DNA of 64,000 bases from an uncultured bacterium (GTDB taxonomy: Bacteria > Bacillota > Clostridia > Oscillospirales > Oscillospiraceae): positions 1 to 64,000 of the forward strand of contig CAMNQF010000007.1 of NCBI GenBank assembly GCA_946548895.1, in the 5' to 3' direction. Of the stretch, positions 45,660-54,374 are shown piece by piece. The position numbers were made by a program, and so were the translations under genes. The notes beneath the pieces were generated by a model. The model searched no databases. It worked only from the letters and a program-made list of their open reading frames with translations, and was not told the DNA's origin. Each line of letters starts with the position of its first letter. Within the stretch, counting starts at the first letter, position 1.

Positions 45660-46976
45660 ATGACTGGTGCAATGTATGCGGCCATCGCGGGTCTGCGGAC
45701 CCATATGCAGAACCTGAACGTCATCGGCAACAACGTAGCCAATGTGAATACCGCCAGCTACAAGTCCAGCCGGGCTATTTTCAAGACTTCCCTCTACACC
45801 ACCATGACCGGCGGCTCCGACGGCACCCCCGTCATGGGCGGCACCAACCCCTCCCAGATTGGCTACGGCTCCAACGTGTCCACCATCGACATCGACATGA
45901 GCACGGGCAACTACAACGTCACCGGCAAGCCCACCGACTGTATGCTGGACGGCGACGGCTTCTTCCTGGTGGGCGACAAGGAGATCGCCAACAACTTCGA
46001 CGGCACCGCCAACGACGTGGACCGGCTCACCTCCCTGAAGCTCACCCGGGTGGGCAACTTCGAGTTCAAGGCCGACGGATACTTCGCCAACAACGACGGC
46101 AACGTGGTGTACGGCTTCCTGTGCGTGGGCAAGTACGGCGACGAGAACCACCCCATCAAGACGGGCGGCGCCAACGACCCCGCCAACGCCATCGACCTGC
46201 CCGAGGGCAAGAAGATCGGCGACCCCATCTTCAGCGACCAGCTGGTGCCCCTGCGCTACCCCTGCATCAAGGAGGGCACCAAGTACTTCCAGAAGAACGC
46301 CGACGGCACCCTCAAGGAAGTCACCGCGGCGGACGCGCTGGTGGACCCCGCTGATCCCAGCAAAGGGGTGAAGGACGGCTTCGAGGCCAAGAAGTCCAAG
46401 GTGATCGCCTACCCCACCGCGGACGCCAGCGGCGTGAACGACGCCACCATCAACACCGGCACGGATACAGACCCGGTGATCGAGGCGCTGCCCCGGGGCC
46501 TGTTCAACGGCATCTCCATCGACAAGGTCACCGGTATGATTACCGGCACCAGCAACGATACCGGCGAGGTGGTCACCATCGGCTGCATCGCCGTGGGCCT
46601 GGTGACCAACCCCAACGGCGTGACCAACGAGGGCGACAACTACTACAAGGCGGGCCCCGGCTCCGGCGACCTGCGGGTGGCCATCCTGGGCGGCAACGCC
46701 GAGGCCATGGGCATCACCCAGATCAACGCCTCCAAGTACTCCGTCACGGACGCCAACGGCAACCCCGACCCCAACGCCACCGTCCCCACCATCGACGGGT
46801 TGAGCCCCCGCACCACCGACACCAAGTGCCTGTCCAGCGGCCTGGAGATGTCCAAAACCGACCTGGCCCAGGAGATCGCCAACATGATCCTCACCCAGCG
46901 TGGCTATCAGGCCAATACCCGCATCATCACCGTGACCGACTCCATGCTGGAAGAGTTGGTCAATATGAAGCGCTGA
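45660..46976 (+). CDS. flgE: Flagellar hook protein FlgE
   Basis: 438-residue hook subunit. The N-terminal D0 helix and motif MYAAIAGLRTHMQNLNVIGNNVANVNTASYK, DGDGFFLVGD and the C-terminal D0 helix ending MILTQRGYQANTRIITVTDSMLEELVNMKR are all present. The central D1/D2 part is Asp/Asn/Gly rich and variable. The start at 45660 follows AAAGGAG at a rather long 13-base distance; a start at 45672 is possible. The gene is bracketed by two strong hairpins, which may raise the stability of the hook message relative to neighbours. Confidence 0.92.
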   Translation: MTGAMYAAIAGLRTHMQNLNVIGNNVANVNTASYKSSRAIFKTSLYTTMTGGSDGTPVMGGTNPSQIGYGSNVSTIDIDMSTGNYNVTGKPTDCMLDGDGFFLVGDKEIANNFDGTANDVDRLTSLKLTRVGNFEFKADGYFANNDGNVVYGFLCVGKYGDENHPIKTGGANDPANAIDLPEGKKIGDPIFSDQLVPLRYPCIKEGTKYFQKNADGTLKEVTAADALVDPADPSKGVKDGFEAKKSKVIAYPTADASGVNDATINTGTDTDPVIEALPRGLFNGISIDKVTGMITGTSNDTGEVVTIGCIAVGLVTNPNGVTNEGDNYYKAGPGSGDLRVAILGGNAEAMGITQINASKYSVTDANGNPDPNATVPTIDGLSPRTTDTKCLSSGLEMSKTDLAQEIANMILTQRGYQANTRIITVTDSMLEELVNMKR

Positions 46977-46990
46977 TAAGTTCTGAAACG

Positions 46991-47019
46991 GCCCGGGGAG
47001 AGCCGGACTCTCCCCGGGC
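46991..47019 (+). repeat. Strong hairpin after flgE
   Basis: GCCCGGGGAGAG and its exact complement around CCGGA, 14 bases after the flgE stop. There is no U run; downstream genes are in the same operon and a plain terminator is unlikely. Confidence 0.65.
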
Positions 47020-47064
47020 TGCCCCCCTGTAGTCCTGTCATGAGGAGAGAAGGAGGCTTACACG

Positions 47065-47280
47065 ATGATTGTTTTGACAAAACGCAACCACGAGAAGTTC
47101 CTGGTCAACCACCTGCAGATCGAGTATATTGAGACCATCCCCGAATCCAAGATCGTCATGATGAACCACGACTATTACCTCGTCCGCGAGAGCACCGAGG
47201 AGATCATAGAGAAGATCGCCCGCTACAACGCCAAGGTTATGGACATCCACCGGGAGATCACGGTCGTAGACAATCGCTGA
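47065..47280 (+). CDS. flbD: Flagellar FlbD family protein
   Basis: 71-residue FlbD/YlzI-type protein, found beside flgE in Firmicutes flagellar operons. It contains MIVLTKRNHEKFLVNHLQIEYIE followed by a strand-turn and a short helix, of unknown biochemical role; a link to motor or hook function is inferred from synteny only. The spacing to flgE is widened by the hairpin. Confidence 0.88.
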   Translation: MIVLTKRNHEKFLVNHLQIEYIETIPESKIVMMNHDYYLVRESTEEIIEKIARYNAKVMDIHREITVVDNR

Positions 47281-47391
47281 GGACCGCCCCAGGCCGGGTG
47301 CTGGGGCACAGGCCCGCAATCGACAGGCGAGACAGACAGAGGCCGGAACAGGCACGGCTGCCGCCTGAGCTGTTGGAGGTAGAGCTGCGTA

Positions 47392-48237
47392 ATGAATATC
47401 ACCTATATCATCGGCCTGGTGGCCGCCCTCCTGGTATTCCTGCTGGGCTGCGTGCTGGGCATCAACATCGGCCCCAAGGCGGCGGGGTTGGAACCCATCA
47501 CCTTCACCCCCACAAACCTGTGGAACTTCTTCGACGCCGCCAGTATCTTCATCGTCATCGGCTGTACCTTTGCCATCGTGGTGGCCAGCTTCCCGGGGGA
47601 CACCCTGGCGGCCATCCCGAAGCACTTCGGGGTCATCCTCAACGCCAACAAGTTCGACCCCATGAAGTACATCGACCAGCTGGTGGACCTGGCCCAGACC
47701 GCCCGTAAAAACGGACTGCTGGCCCTGGAAGGCAAGGCCAACGAGCAGGAGGACCCCTTCTTCAAAATGGCCATCATGCTCATCGTGGACGCCAACGACC
47801 CGGACAAGGTCCGCGCCATCCTGGAGAACGACATTGAGTGTATGTCCGCCCGGCACGAGGACGCCGCCGCCCTCTACGACAAAGCGGGGTCGGTGGCCCC
47901 GGCCTTCGGCATGGTGGGCACGCTGGTGGGCCTGATTAATATGCTGAACAACATGGAGTTAAGCGGGGACGGGGGCTCGTCCATCGGCAAGGACATGGGC
48001 ACGGCCCTGATTACCACCCTGTACGGCTGTATCCTGGCCCATATGATCTTCGGCCCCATCGCCAACAACCTTCGGACCCGGGACAGCGAGGAAGTGCTGT
48101 GCAAGCAGATCATCGTGGAGGGCATCATGTCCATCCAGTCCGGCGAGAACCCCAAGGCCCTGCGCGAGAAGCTGCTGACCTATATTCCCCAGGGCAAGCG
48201 CACCGAGGGCGGCAAGGCCGCCGCCAGCGGGGAATAA
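47392..48237 (+). CDS. motA: Flagellar motor stator protein MotA
   Basis: 281-residue stator subunit with four membrane segments. The first is at about residues 4-24, the second near 50-70, and the third and fourth lie around AFGMVGTLVGLINML and the ALITTLYGCILAHMIFGPIANNL stretch. The cytoplasmic loop carries the charged helix residues that contact FliG. The ion (H+ or Na+) cannot be told with confidence. GGAGGT lies about 10 bases before the ATG. It pairs with MotB immediately downstream. Confidence 0.94.
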   Translation: MNITYIIGLVAALLVFLLGCVLGINIGPKAAGLEPITFTPTNLWNFFDAASIFIVIGCTFAIVVASFPGDTLAAIPKHFGVILNANKFDPMKYIDQLVDLAQTARKNGLLALEGKANEQEDPFFKMAIMLIVDANDPDKVRAILENDIECMSARHEDAAALYDKAGSVAPAFGMVGTLVGLINMLNNMELSGDGGSSIGKDMGTALITTLYGCILAHMIFGPIANNLRTRDSEEVLCKQIIVEGIMSIQSGENPKALREKLLTYIPQGKRTEGGKAAASGE

Positions 48238-48280
48238 GCCCAAGCCCCGCATATGCGTGGCGTAAGGAGTTGAGATCAAC

Positions 48281-49102
48281 GTGAAAAAGAAAAAAAGCGG
48301 CGGCGGCGGCGCAAACTGGATGGATACATACGGCGACATGGTGACGCTGCTGCTGTGCTTCTTTGTTCTGCTGTACTCCATGTCCACCATCAGCGAGGAA
48401 AAATGGCGGGCCATCGTCACCAGCTTCAACCCCTTCGCCCAGGAGGACCCCACCGATCCCGTGGGCAACAACGGCCCCGTGGCCGACCCAGCGGACGAAT
48501 CCCAGGGCGGTTACCCCGCCGAGCCCGATGTGGCCGCCCAGCGGGATATTGAGGAGACCATGGAGGAGCTGCTGCTGGCCATCCAGACGGCGGTGTCCGA
48601 GGAGGGCTGGCAGAGCGTTGTCCAGGTGTCCATGGAGGGCGGCGACGTGTACATCTCCTTCCGGGACAGCGTGTTCTTCAACGCGGACAAGTACGACCTG
48701 CTGCCCGAGGGCCAGGCCATCCTGGGCAGCCTGTGCCCCCTGCTGAACGAGGCGGAGGACGCCATTGACGAGATCCGCATTCAGGGCCACACCGCCCAGG
48801 GCTCCCCCAACCGGCGCAACGATCCCTGGAACGATATGCAGCTGGCCGCCAACCGGGCCATCGCGGTGACGCTGTTCCTCCGGGACAACAGCAACATCCA
48901 CCCCACCCGCATCATCCCGGAGAGCTACGGACAGTGGCGGCCCATCTCCAGCAACAAGACGGCGGAGGGCCGCGCCCCCAACCGCCGGGTGGAGATGGTC
49001 ATCAGCGGGCGGGACCTGAGCGCGGAGGCCTTCAACGAGGCCATGTCCAACTATATGACCACAATCGACGGGGACGCGCCGGGCCAGTCCGCGGCCCCAT
49101 AA
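48281..49102 (+). CDS. motB: Flagellar motor stator protein MotB
   Basis: 273-residue stator subunit with one membrane helix (about residues 15-38) carrying the ion-binding aspartate in YGDMVTLLL (Asp19) and a C-terminal OmpA-like peptidoglycan-binding domain (IRIQGHTAQG, LAANRAIAVTLFL, NRRVEMVI). The plug segment lies between them. The start is GTG with AAGGAG upstream. Between motB and fliM there are only 41 bases and no fliL, which most Firmicutes operons carry at that point. Confidence 0.93.
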   Translation: MKKKKSGGGGANWMDTYGDMVTLLLCFFVLLYSMSTISEEKWRAIVTSFNPFAQEDPTDPVGNNGPVADPADESQGGYPAEPDVAAQRDIEETMEELLLAIQTAVSEEGWQSVVQVSMEGGDVYISFRDSVFFNADKYDLLPEGQAILGSLCPLLNEAEDAIDEIRIQGHTAQGSPNRRNDPWNDMQLAANRAIAVTLFLRDNSNIHPTRIIPESYGQWRPISSNKTAEGRAPNRRVEMVISGRDLSAEAFNEAMSNYMTTIDGDAPGQSAAP

Positions 49103-49143
49103 ACCCATGAGACGCGCATTCGCAGATAAGGTGAGGTGATTCG

Positions 49144-50169
49144 ATGGCTGAGGTATTGTCGCAGAGCCAGATTGACGCGCTTTTGAACTCTATGCGCAGC
49201 GGAGGCGACGCGGAAAAGGCGGAGGAGAAGCAGCCGGAGAAAAAATACCGCAAATACGACTTCACCACCCCCCGCAAGTTTACCAAGGACCGAATCAAGA
49301 TGCTCAACGGCATCTTCGAGAACTATACCCGTGTTATCAGCTCCCGGCTCAACGCCCAGTTGCGCACCAGCTGCGAGATCACGGTGGAGAGCATTGAGGA
49401 GCAGAAGTTCTACGAGTTCAACAACGCCCTCACCGAAGGGGACGTGCTGGCTATGGTGAACGTGACCATTCACCCGAGAACGGAGGGCGGGGAGGACATC
49501 ATAGCGGAAGATCCGGTGATGGTGTACCTGTCCACCTCCACGGCGCTGGGGATGATGGACCGCATGATGGGCAGCGAGAGCGACGCGGAGCGGGAGGTCC
49601 CCCTGGGCTACGCCTACACCGACCTGGAGCTCCAGCTCTACGAGCACATCATCCGCGACATTATCGCCCTGATGGGCAGCAGCTGGGAGAACTATGTGCC
49701 CGTCACCTTTGAGTATGAGCGCACCCAGGTGAATCCCACCCTGGTTACCCTGCTGAATCTGGACGAGACCGTGGTGCTGGTGGACATGAAGCTGGACTTC
49801 GGCGGCAGCGAGGGACGGATGAGCGTAGTGCTCCCGGGCAATGTGCTGATGAGCGTATTCGGCGAGGTGAACCGGGAGAGCATGGGCCGGAAGATGGCCA
49901 GCGAGGACAACTCGGAGGAGATCTTCGACCAGCTGCGCGACTCCACCCTGGAGATCATCGCCGAGCTGGGCGACACGCAGCTCTCCCTCAGCGATATCTA
50001 CCATCTGAATGTTGGCGACGTAGTGGACCTGGGGCGGAGCAAGGACTCCCCGGTGTTCCTGGAGATCGGCGGTTATCAGTGGTTTACCGGACGCATGGGA
50101 ACCCACAAGAAAAACATGGCCATCAAGATAGACGAGGTATGCTATTCGGCCGAACAAAGGAGCGAGTAA
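49144..50169 (+). CDS. fliM: Flagellar motor switch protein FliM
   Basis: 341-residue C-ring protein. The N-terminal CheY-P-binding peptide LSQSQIDALLNSM is at residues 5-17, then the CheC-like middle domain (FTTPRKFTKDRIKML, RTSCEITVESIEEQ) that binds FliG, and a C-terminal SpoA domain (VGDVVDLGRSKDSPVFL). Length is normal. It is the partner of the unusual FliY directly downstream, 3 bases after its stop. Confidence 0.94.
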   Translation: MAEVLSQSQIDALLNSMRSGGDAEKAEEKQPEKKYRKYDFTTPRKFTKDRIKMLNGIFENYTRVISSRLNAQLRTSCEITVESIEEQKFYEFNNALTEGDVLAMVNVTIHPRTEGGEDIIAEDPVMVYLSTSTALGMMDRMMGSESDAEREVPLGYAYTDLELQLYEHIIRDIIALMGSSWENYVPVTFEYERTQVNPTLVTLLNLDETVVLVDMKLDFGGSEGRMSVVLPGNVLMSVFGEVNRESMGRKMASEDNSEEIFDQLRDSTLEIIAELGDTQLSLSDIYHLNVGDVVDLGRSKDSPVFLEIGGYQWFTGRMGTHKKNMAIKIDEVCYSAEQRSE

Positions 50170-50172
50170 GCG

Positions 50173-51690
50173 ATGGAGAAGGAAATGTTCAGCCCAATGG
50201 CGATAGACGCCTTGGGCGAAATGATGAATATCAGCCTGGGCTCCTCGGCCACCGCGGTGTCAAATATGCTGGACCATCGGGTGGATATCACCACGCCCAC
50301 CGTCTCCGTAGTGGACGTGAAGGATTTCTCCCTGGGCAACCTGGAACCGGCCATCGGTGTGGAGATCAAGTACGTGGAGGGCCTGGAGGGCAGCAACATC
50401 ATGCTGCTCAAGCGCAGCGACATCAAGGTTATCGTAGATATCCTCATGGGCATGGAGACCGCCGACGAGGATTTCGAGCTCAACGAGCTGACCATCAGCT
50501 GCGTGTGCGAGGTCATGAACCAGATGATGGGCTCGGCGGCCACCGCTATGTCCGACTTTCTGGGCTTCCGGGTGGATATCTCCACACCCCAGTCGTTTGA
50601 GCTGGACAATCTGGATCAGTTCAAGCGGGAGCATCTGCCCCAGGGCGCGGACCAGATCGTGGTGGTGCGGTTCTTCTTGAGAATTGAGAACGCGCTGGAG
50701 AGCGAGTTCATGAACGTCATGTCGGTGGCTCTGGCCAAGGAGCTGCTGAAAAGCCTGGGCCTGGAGGACGAGGTGACGTCGGCCGTAGAGGGCGCCCAGC
50801 CCGCCGCCCCGGCGGAGGAGCCGCCCAGCAACCGCCAGATGAGCCAAGAGGAGATTGAGGCTATGCTGGCGGGAAGCGCAGCCGCCGAACCCGCCCCGGC
50901 CCCCGCCCCGGCGGCGGAGCCCTCCGGCGGCGGGCACAAGATGACCCAGGAGGAGATTGAGGCCATGCTGGCGGGCGGCGCGGCCGCCGGACCCGCTCCG
51001 ACCCCCGCCCCGGCGGCGGAGCCCTCCGGCGGCGGGCACAAGATGACCCAGGAGGAGATTGAGGCCATGCTGGCAGGCGGCATAGCCGCCGAACCCACGC
51101 CGCCCCCCGCGCCCCAGGTCCAGCAGCAGGCTCCCGCCGCCCAGGCCCCTGCCGCCGCGCCCCAGATGCCCACGATGCCTCAGATGGGCCAGCCGGGGCA
51201 GATGCCGGCCCCCTATCCTTACCCCGCCCCCGGCGGAGAGGGCCAGATGCAGGGCGGCTATATGGGCTACCCCCCCATGTACTATCCCCCTTATCCCTAT
51301 CCCTATCCGCCGCAGCCTGAGAGCACGGTCCAGAAGGCCGCCCCCGAGCCGAAGCTCATCTCCACCAAGCCGGTGCACATGGAGGAGATGGACCCCATGG
51401 AGCGGCTGGGGAAGGAGCAGGCCCAGAACCTGGACCTCATCATGGAGGTGCCCCTCCAGGTGACGGTGGAAATCGGACGGGCCCGGCGGAAGGTGCAGGA
51501 CATTCTGGAGTTCGCCAAGGGGTCCCTGGTGGTGCTGGATAAGCTGGCGGGCGACCAGGTGGACCTGTTCGTCAACGGCAAGTGCATCGCCCGGGGCGAA
51601 GTTGTGGTCATTGAGGACAACTTCGGCGTCCGCATCACTGAGATTGTGCAGACACCCGCGATTGAAATGCTGTCTGGAAAGAAAAAGTAA
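50173..51690 (+). CDS. fliY: Flagellar motor switch phosphatase FliY with expanded CheY-binding-like linker
   Basis: 505 residues, versus about 380 in Bacillus FliY. Residues 1-200 are a CheC-like domain keeping two phosphatase sites: Asp12/Glu16/Asn19 and Ser109/Glu113/Asn116. A linker of about 200 residues follows. It has three tandem 34-residue repeats from 223, each opening with (M)(S/T)QEEIEAMLAG, then a Pro/Ala/Gln and a Tyr/Pro-rich stretch (YPPYPYPYPPQP). Residues 415-505 are a FliN/SpoA domain (VTVEIGRARRKVQDIL). The usual N-terminal CheY-P-binding peptide is missing: the chain begins directly at the first catalytic helix. The repeats resemble that lost peptide and FliM's own one. 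The protein forms the lower C ring and removes phosphate from CheY. Confidence 0.9.
   Translation: MEKEMFSPMAIDALGEMMNISLGSSATAVSNMLDHRVDITTPTVSVVDVKDFSLGNLEPAIGVEIKYVEGLEGSNIMLLKRSDIKVIVDILMGMETADEDFELNELTISCVCEVMNQMMGSAATAMSDFLGFRVDISTPQSFELDNLDQFKREHLPQGADQIVVVRFFLRIENALESEFMNVMSVALAKELLKSLGLEDEVTSAVEGAQPAAPAEEPPSNRQMSQEEIEAMLAGSAAAEPAPAPAPAAEPSGGGHKMTQEEIEAMLAGGAAAGPAPTPAPAAEPSGGGHKMTQEEIEAMLAGGIAAEPTPPPAPQVQQQAPAAQAPAAAPQMPTMPQMGQPGQMPAPYPYPAPGGEGQMQGGYMGYPPMYYPPYPYPYPPQPESTVQKAAPEPKLISTKPVHMEEMDPMERLGKEQAQNLDLIMEVPLQVTVEIGRARRKVQDILEFAKGSLVVLDKLAGDQVDLFVNGKCIARGEVVVIEDNFGVRITEIVQTPAIEMLSGKKK
50839..51117 (+). repeat. Three tandem 102-base repeats in fliY
   Basis: Units begin at 50839, 50941 and 51043. 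The first two are full 102-base copies; the third is about 75 bases and diverges at its end. They encode MxQEEIEAMLAGxxAA, then a Pro/Ala-rich part and SGGGHK. Copies 1 and 2 differ at a few sites and the third is nearly identical to the second in its first 40 bases, so the duplication looks recent. Confidence 0.9.
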
Positions 51691-51753
51691 CGCCGCACCG
51701 GCCCGCGCGCCCTGCGCCGGGCACACAACATAAATGGAAAAGGATGGATTACC

Positions 51754-52122
51754 ATGGCTAAGAAAATTCTGTTAGTGGACGACGCCGCTTTTATGCGCAA
51801 GATGATCAAGGACACCCTGACCAAGAACGGCTACACCGAGGTGTTCGAAGCTGTGGACGGCGCCGACGCGGTGGAGAAGTTCAGCGAGATCGGCCCCGAC
51901 CTGGTGGTTATGGACATCACCATGCCCAACATGGACGGCCTGGAGGCCCTGAAAGCCATCCGCGCCAAGGATGGCAGCGCCAATGTGGTGATGTGCTCCG
52001 CCATGGGGCAGGAGTCCATGGTCATGGACGCCGTGCGCTCCGGCGCCAAGGACTTCATCGTCAAGCCCTTTAAGCCTGACCGTGTCCTCAAGACCGTTAC
52101 CTCCATTCTGGGCGCGCCCTGA
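51754..52122 (+). CDS. cheY: Chemotaxis response regulator CheY
   Basis: 122-residue single-domain receiver. The acidic pocket (VDDAAF, Asp9/Asp10), phosphoacceptor Asp54 in VVMDITMPNMDG, the switch residues and Lys in FIVKPFKPDR are all in place. It binds the switch FliM/FliY when phosphorylated by CheA. It lies between fliY and fliO, as in Bacillus. GGATGG, a modest ribosome site, precedes the ATG. Its stop overlaps the fliO start (TGATG). Confidence 0.94.
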   Translation: MAKKILLVDDAAFMRKMIKDTLTKNGYTEVFEAVDGADAVEKFSEIGPDLVVMDITMPNMDGLEALKAIRAKDGSANVVMCSAMGQESMVMDAVRSGAKDFIVKPFKPDRVLKTVTSILGAP

Positions 52123-52529
52123 TGGGTAATTTCCCCCGCGGATTTGGCCTCGCCCTGGAGATATCGGCGCTGGATAATATCCTGTCCCTCATGTGGGTGC
52201 TGGTGTGCGTGGTGGTTATCATCGCGCTGGCATACCTGTTCACCCGGTACGTGGCGGGCCGGGGAGCCGGCCTCCTGGGCCAGTCCGGCGGCACGGAACG
52301 CTTCCAGGTGCTGGCCCGCCTCTCCCTGGGCCGGGAGCAGACCCTGGCGCTGGTCCAGGCCGGCGGCCGCTGGTTCTTGCTGGGCGTAGCCCCCTCGGGG
52401 GTGTCCCTGGTGGCGGAGCTCACCCAGGAGGAAGCTCAGGCCATCTGTCCCACGCCTCCAGACCGGCCGGCGCCCGTCAGCTTCCAGGAGGCGCTGCGGG
52501 CCGTGCTCAAGCAAAAGAAACCGAGGTGA
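52122..52529 (+). CDS. fliO: Flagellar biosynthesis protein FliO
   Basis: 135-residue FliO: one membrane segment at about residues 20-42 (ILSLMWVLVCVVVIIALAYLF), a cytoplasmic SpoA-like half with FQVLARLSLGREQTLALVQAGGRWFLLGV, and a short basic tail. It helps FliP assemble in the export gate. Sequence conservation is low, but the pattern, size and place before fliP are decisive. The signal peptide seen in some Firmicutes FliO is absent. Confidence 0.88.
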   Translation: MGNFPRGFGLALEISALDNILSLMWVLVCVVVIIALAYLFTRYVAGRGAGLLGQSGGTERFQVLARLSLGREQTLALVQAGGRWFLLGVAPSGVSLVAELTQEEAQAICPTPPDRPAPVSFQEALRAVLKQKKPR

Positions 52530-52536
52530 GGATGGG

Positions 52537-53205
52537 ATGCCGACCGACAGCTTGATTAACATCAACGGCGACAGCGTGCAGACGCTGGAAATCCTGTTCC
52601 TCACCACGCTCATCGCCCTGCTGCCCTCCCTGGTGGTGATGATGACCTCGTTTGCGCGGTACATCATCTCCCTGTCCTTTCTGCGCACCGCCATGGGCAC
52701 CCAGCAGACCCCGCCCAACGTGGTGCTGGTGGGTATCGCCATCTTCCTCACCCTCATCACCATGAACCCCACCATCACCCGCATTCAGGATGAGGCGTGG
52801 GGGCCATACCGGGAGCAGGAGATCAGCCAGGAGGAATTTATTGACCTGGCGTCCGTCCCGCTGAAGGACTTTATGCTGGACAACACCCACTGGGACACCC
52901 TGGAGATGTACTGCAACCTGGCCCACGTGGATGAGCCACAGACCAGGGCGGAGGCCATGGAACTGCCCATGCGTCTGATTGTGCCCGCTTTCATGACCCA
53001 GGAGCTCCAGCGGGCGTTTTACATCGGCCTGCTGCTGTACCTTCCCTTCCTGCTCATCGACGTGGTGGTGTCCTCCACGCTGATGTCCATGGGCATGGTG
53101 ATGCTGCCCCCGGCCATGATCTCTACCCCCTTCAAGCTGCTGCTGTTCGTGTCTGTCAACGGGTGGAACCTGCTGTTCTCCTCCCTGGTGCAGAGCGTCA
53201 ATTGA
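52537..53205 (+). CDS. fliP: Flagellar export-gate protein FliP
   Basis: 222-residue core gate subunit. Conserved segments are LIALLPSLVVMMTSFARYIISLSFLRTAMGTQQTPPN, then the C-terminal YLPFLLIDVVVSSTLMSMGMVMLPPAMISTPFKLLLFVSVNGW, split here as in all FliP. There is no cleavable signal of the enteric type. Length is at the short end of the family. It follows fliO after 7 bases. Confidence 0.94.
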   Translation: MPTDSLININGDSVQTLEILFLTTLIALLPSLVVMMTSFARYIISLSFLRTAMGTQQTPPNVVLVGIAIFLTLITMNPTITRIQDEAWGPYREQEISQEEFIDLASVPLKDFMLDNTHWDTLEMYCNLAHVDEPQTRAEAMELPMRLIVPAFMTQELQRAFYIGLLLYLPFLLIDVVVSSTLMSMGMVMLPPAMISTPFKLLLFVSVNGWNLLFSSLVQSVN

Positions 53206-53233
53206 CGTTACCCCAAGGAAAGGAGGGTGACTT

Positions 53234-53494
53234 ATGGATACAGGCCAAGTGGCCGACCTCATGCGGGAAGCGGTGGGCATCATCATCCGCCTGGCCAGCC
53301 CCATGCTGCTGCTGAGTATGGCGGTGGGCGTGCTGGTGGCCATCTTTCAGGCGGTCACGCAGATCCATGAGCAAACCATCGGCTTTGTGCTCAAGCTCGT
53401 GGTGGTAGGCACCGTCCTTCTGGTGGGCGGCGGCTGGATGATGGACACACTCCAAGACTTTACCCGGCAGATCTTTACCATGATCGCCAGCTGA
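53234..53494 (+). CDS. fliQ: Flagellar export-gate protein FliQ
   Basis: 86-residue two-helix membrane protein. Membrane segments are at about 14-40 and 52-74, joined by the conserved FQAVTQIHEQTIGFVLK loop. It packs around FliP/FliR in the helical export gate. AAAGGAGG lies 7 bases before the ATG. Standard size and place. Confidence 0.93.
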   Translation: MDTGQVADLMREAVGIIIRLASPMLLLSMAVGVLVAIFQAVTQIHEQTIGFVLKLVVVGTVLLVGGGWMMDTLQDFTRQIFTMIAS

Positions 53495-53507
53495 TTGGGA
53501 GGCGCCC

Positions 53508-54272
53508 ATGATTGATTGGCCGGAGCTGACGCTGTTCCTGTTTGTCACCGCCCGCGTCAGCGGGTTCATCCTCTTCAACCCCATCCTGGGGCGCACCAAC
53601 ATTCCGGCCGCCTTCCGCTCGGGCATGGTCCTGGTCCTGTCCGTCTTTGTGACGGCGGTATCCGAACAGCAGCCTCCCTCTCCGTCCGGCGTGATGGAAT
53701 TTTGCGTCCTGGTACTGCTGGAGATCGCGGTGGGCTTCCTGCTGGGTATGGCGGTGAATTTTTTCTTTTACATCCCGCAACTGGCCGGCTCCATGATCGA
53801 CACCCAGATGGGTATGATGATGAATCAGATGTATGACCCCGGAGCGTCGGCCAATATGTCCACCACCGGGCAGCTGCTCAACACGCTGATGACCCTGCTG
53901 TTCTTCGCCGGGGGCGGGCACCTGACGCTGCTGCGGATGTTTCTCACCTCGGAGGAGGTGGTGCCCCTGGGGCAGGTATCCATTGGGCTGCCCGCCTATC
54001 AGTTGATGCTGGAGCTGTTCGTGGAGTGCTCCGTGCTGGGGGTGAAGCTGTGTATGCCCATTCTGGCGGCGGAGCTTGTGGCCCAGGTGGGTATGGGGGT
54101 GCTGATGAAGGTCATCCCTCAGATCAACGTGTTTGCCATCAACATTGAGCTGAAGGTTATCGTGGGCCTGACGCTTCTGCTGGTGCTGATGATCCCGTTC
54201 AGCGAATTCCTGATCCAGGCGGAAATGGCCATGCTCGACAGCCTGGAAGACCTGCTGGTTCTCAGCGGGTGA
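53508..54272 (+). CDS. fliR: Flagellar export-gate protein FliR
   Basis: 254-residue polytopic gate component with six predicted membrane segments; recognisable FliR parts are FLFVTARVSGFILFNPILGRTNIP, the YIPQLAGSMIDTQMGMMMNQMYDPG segment and the INVFAINIELKVIVGLTLLL stretch. One copy joins five FliP to make the gate. It starts 13 bases after fliQ with GGAGG upstream. It is followed by a 100-base gap before flhB with no visible feature. Confidence 0.94.
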   Translation: MIDWPELTLFLFVTARVSGFILFNPILGRTNIPAAFRSGMVLVLSVFVTAVSEQQPPSPSGVMEFCVLVLLEIAVGFLLGMAVNFFFYIPQLAGSMIDTQMGMMMNQMYDPGASANMSTTGQLLNTLMTLLFFAGGGHLTLLRMFLTSEEVVPLGQVSIGLPAYQLMLELFVECSVLGVKLCMPILAAELVAQVGMGVLMKVIPQINVFAINIELKVIVGLTLLLVLMIPFSEFLIQAEMAMLDSLEDLLVLSG

Positions 54273-54374
54273 GGCCCGCCGGCAAAATATGGCGTAACGA
54301 ATTGAAATGAACCCCGTTCCCCGCCCTTCCGGCCCAGTGGAGAACGCGCGCAGAAGGCCAAGGGGGGATGGACG

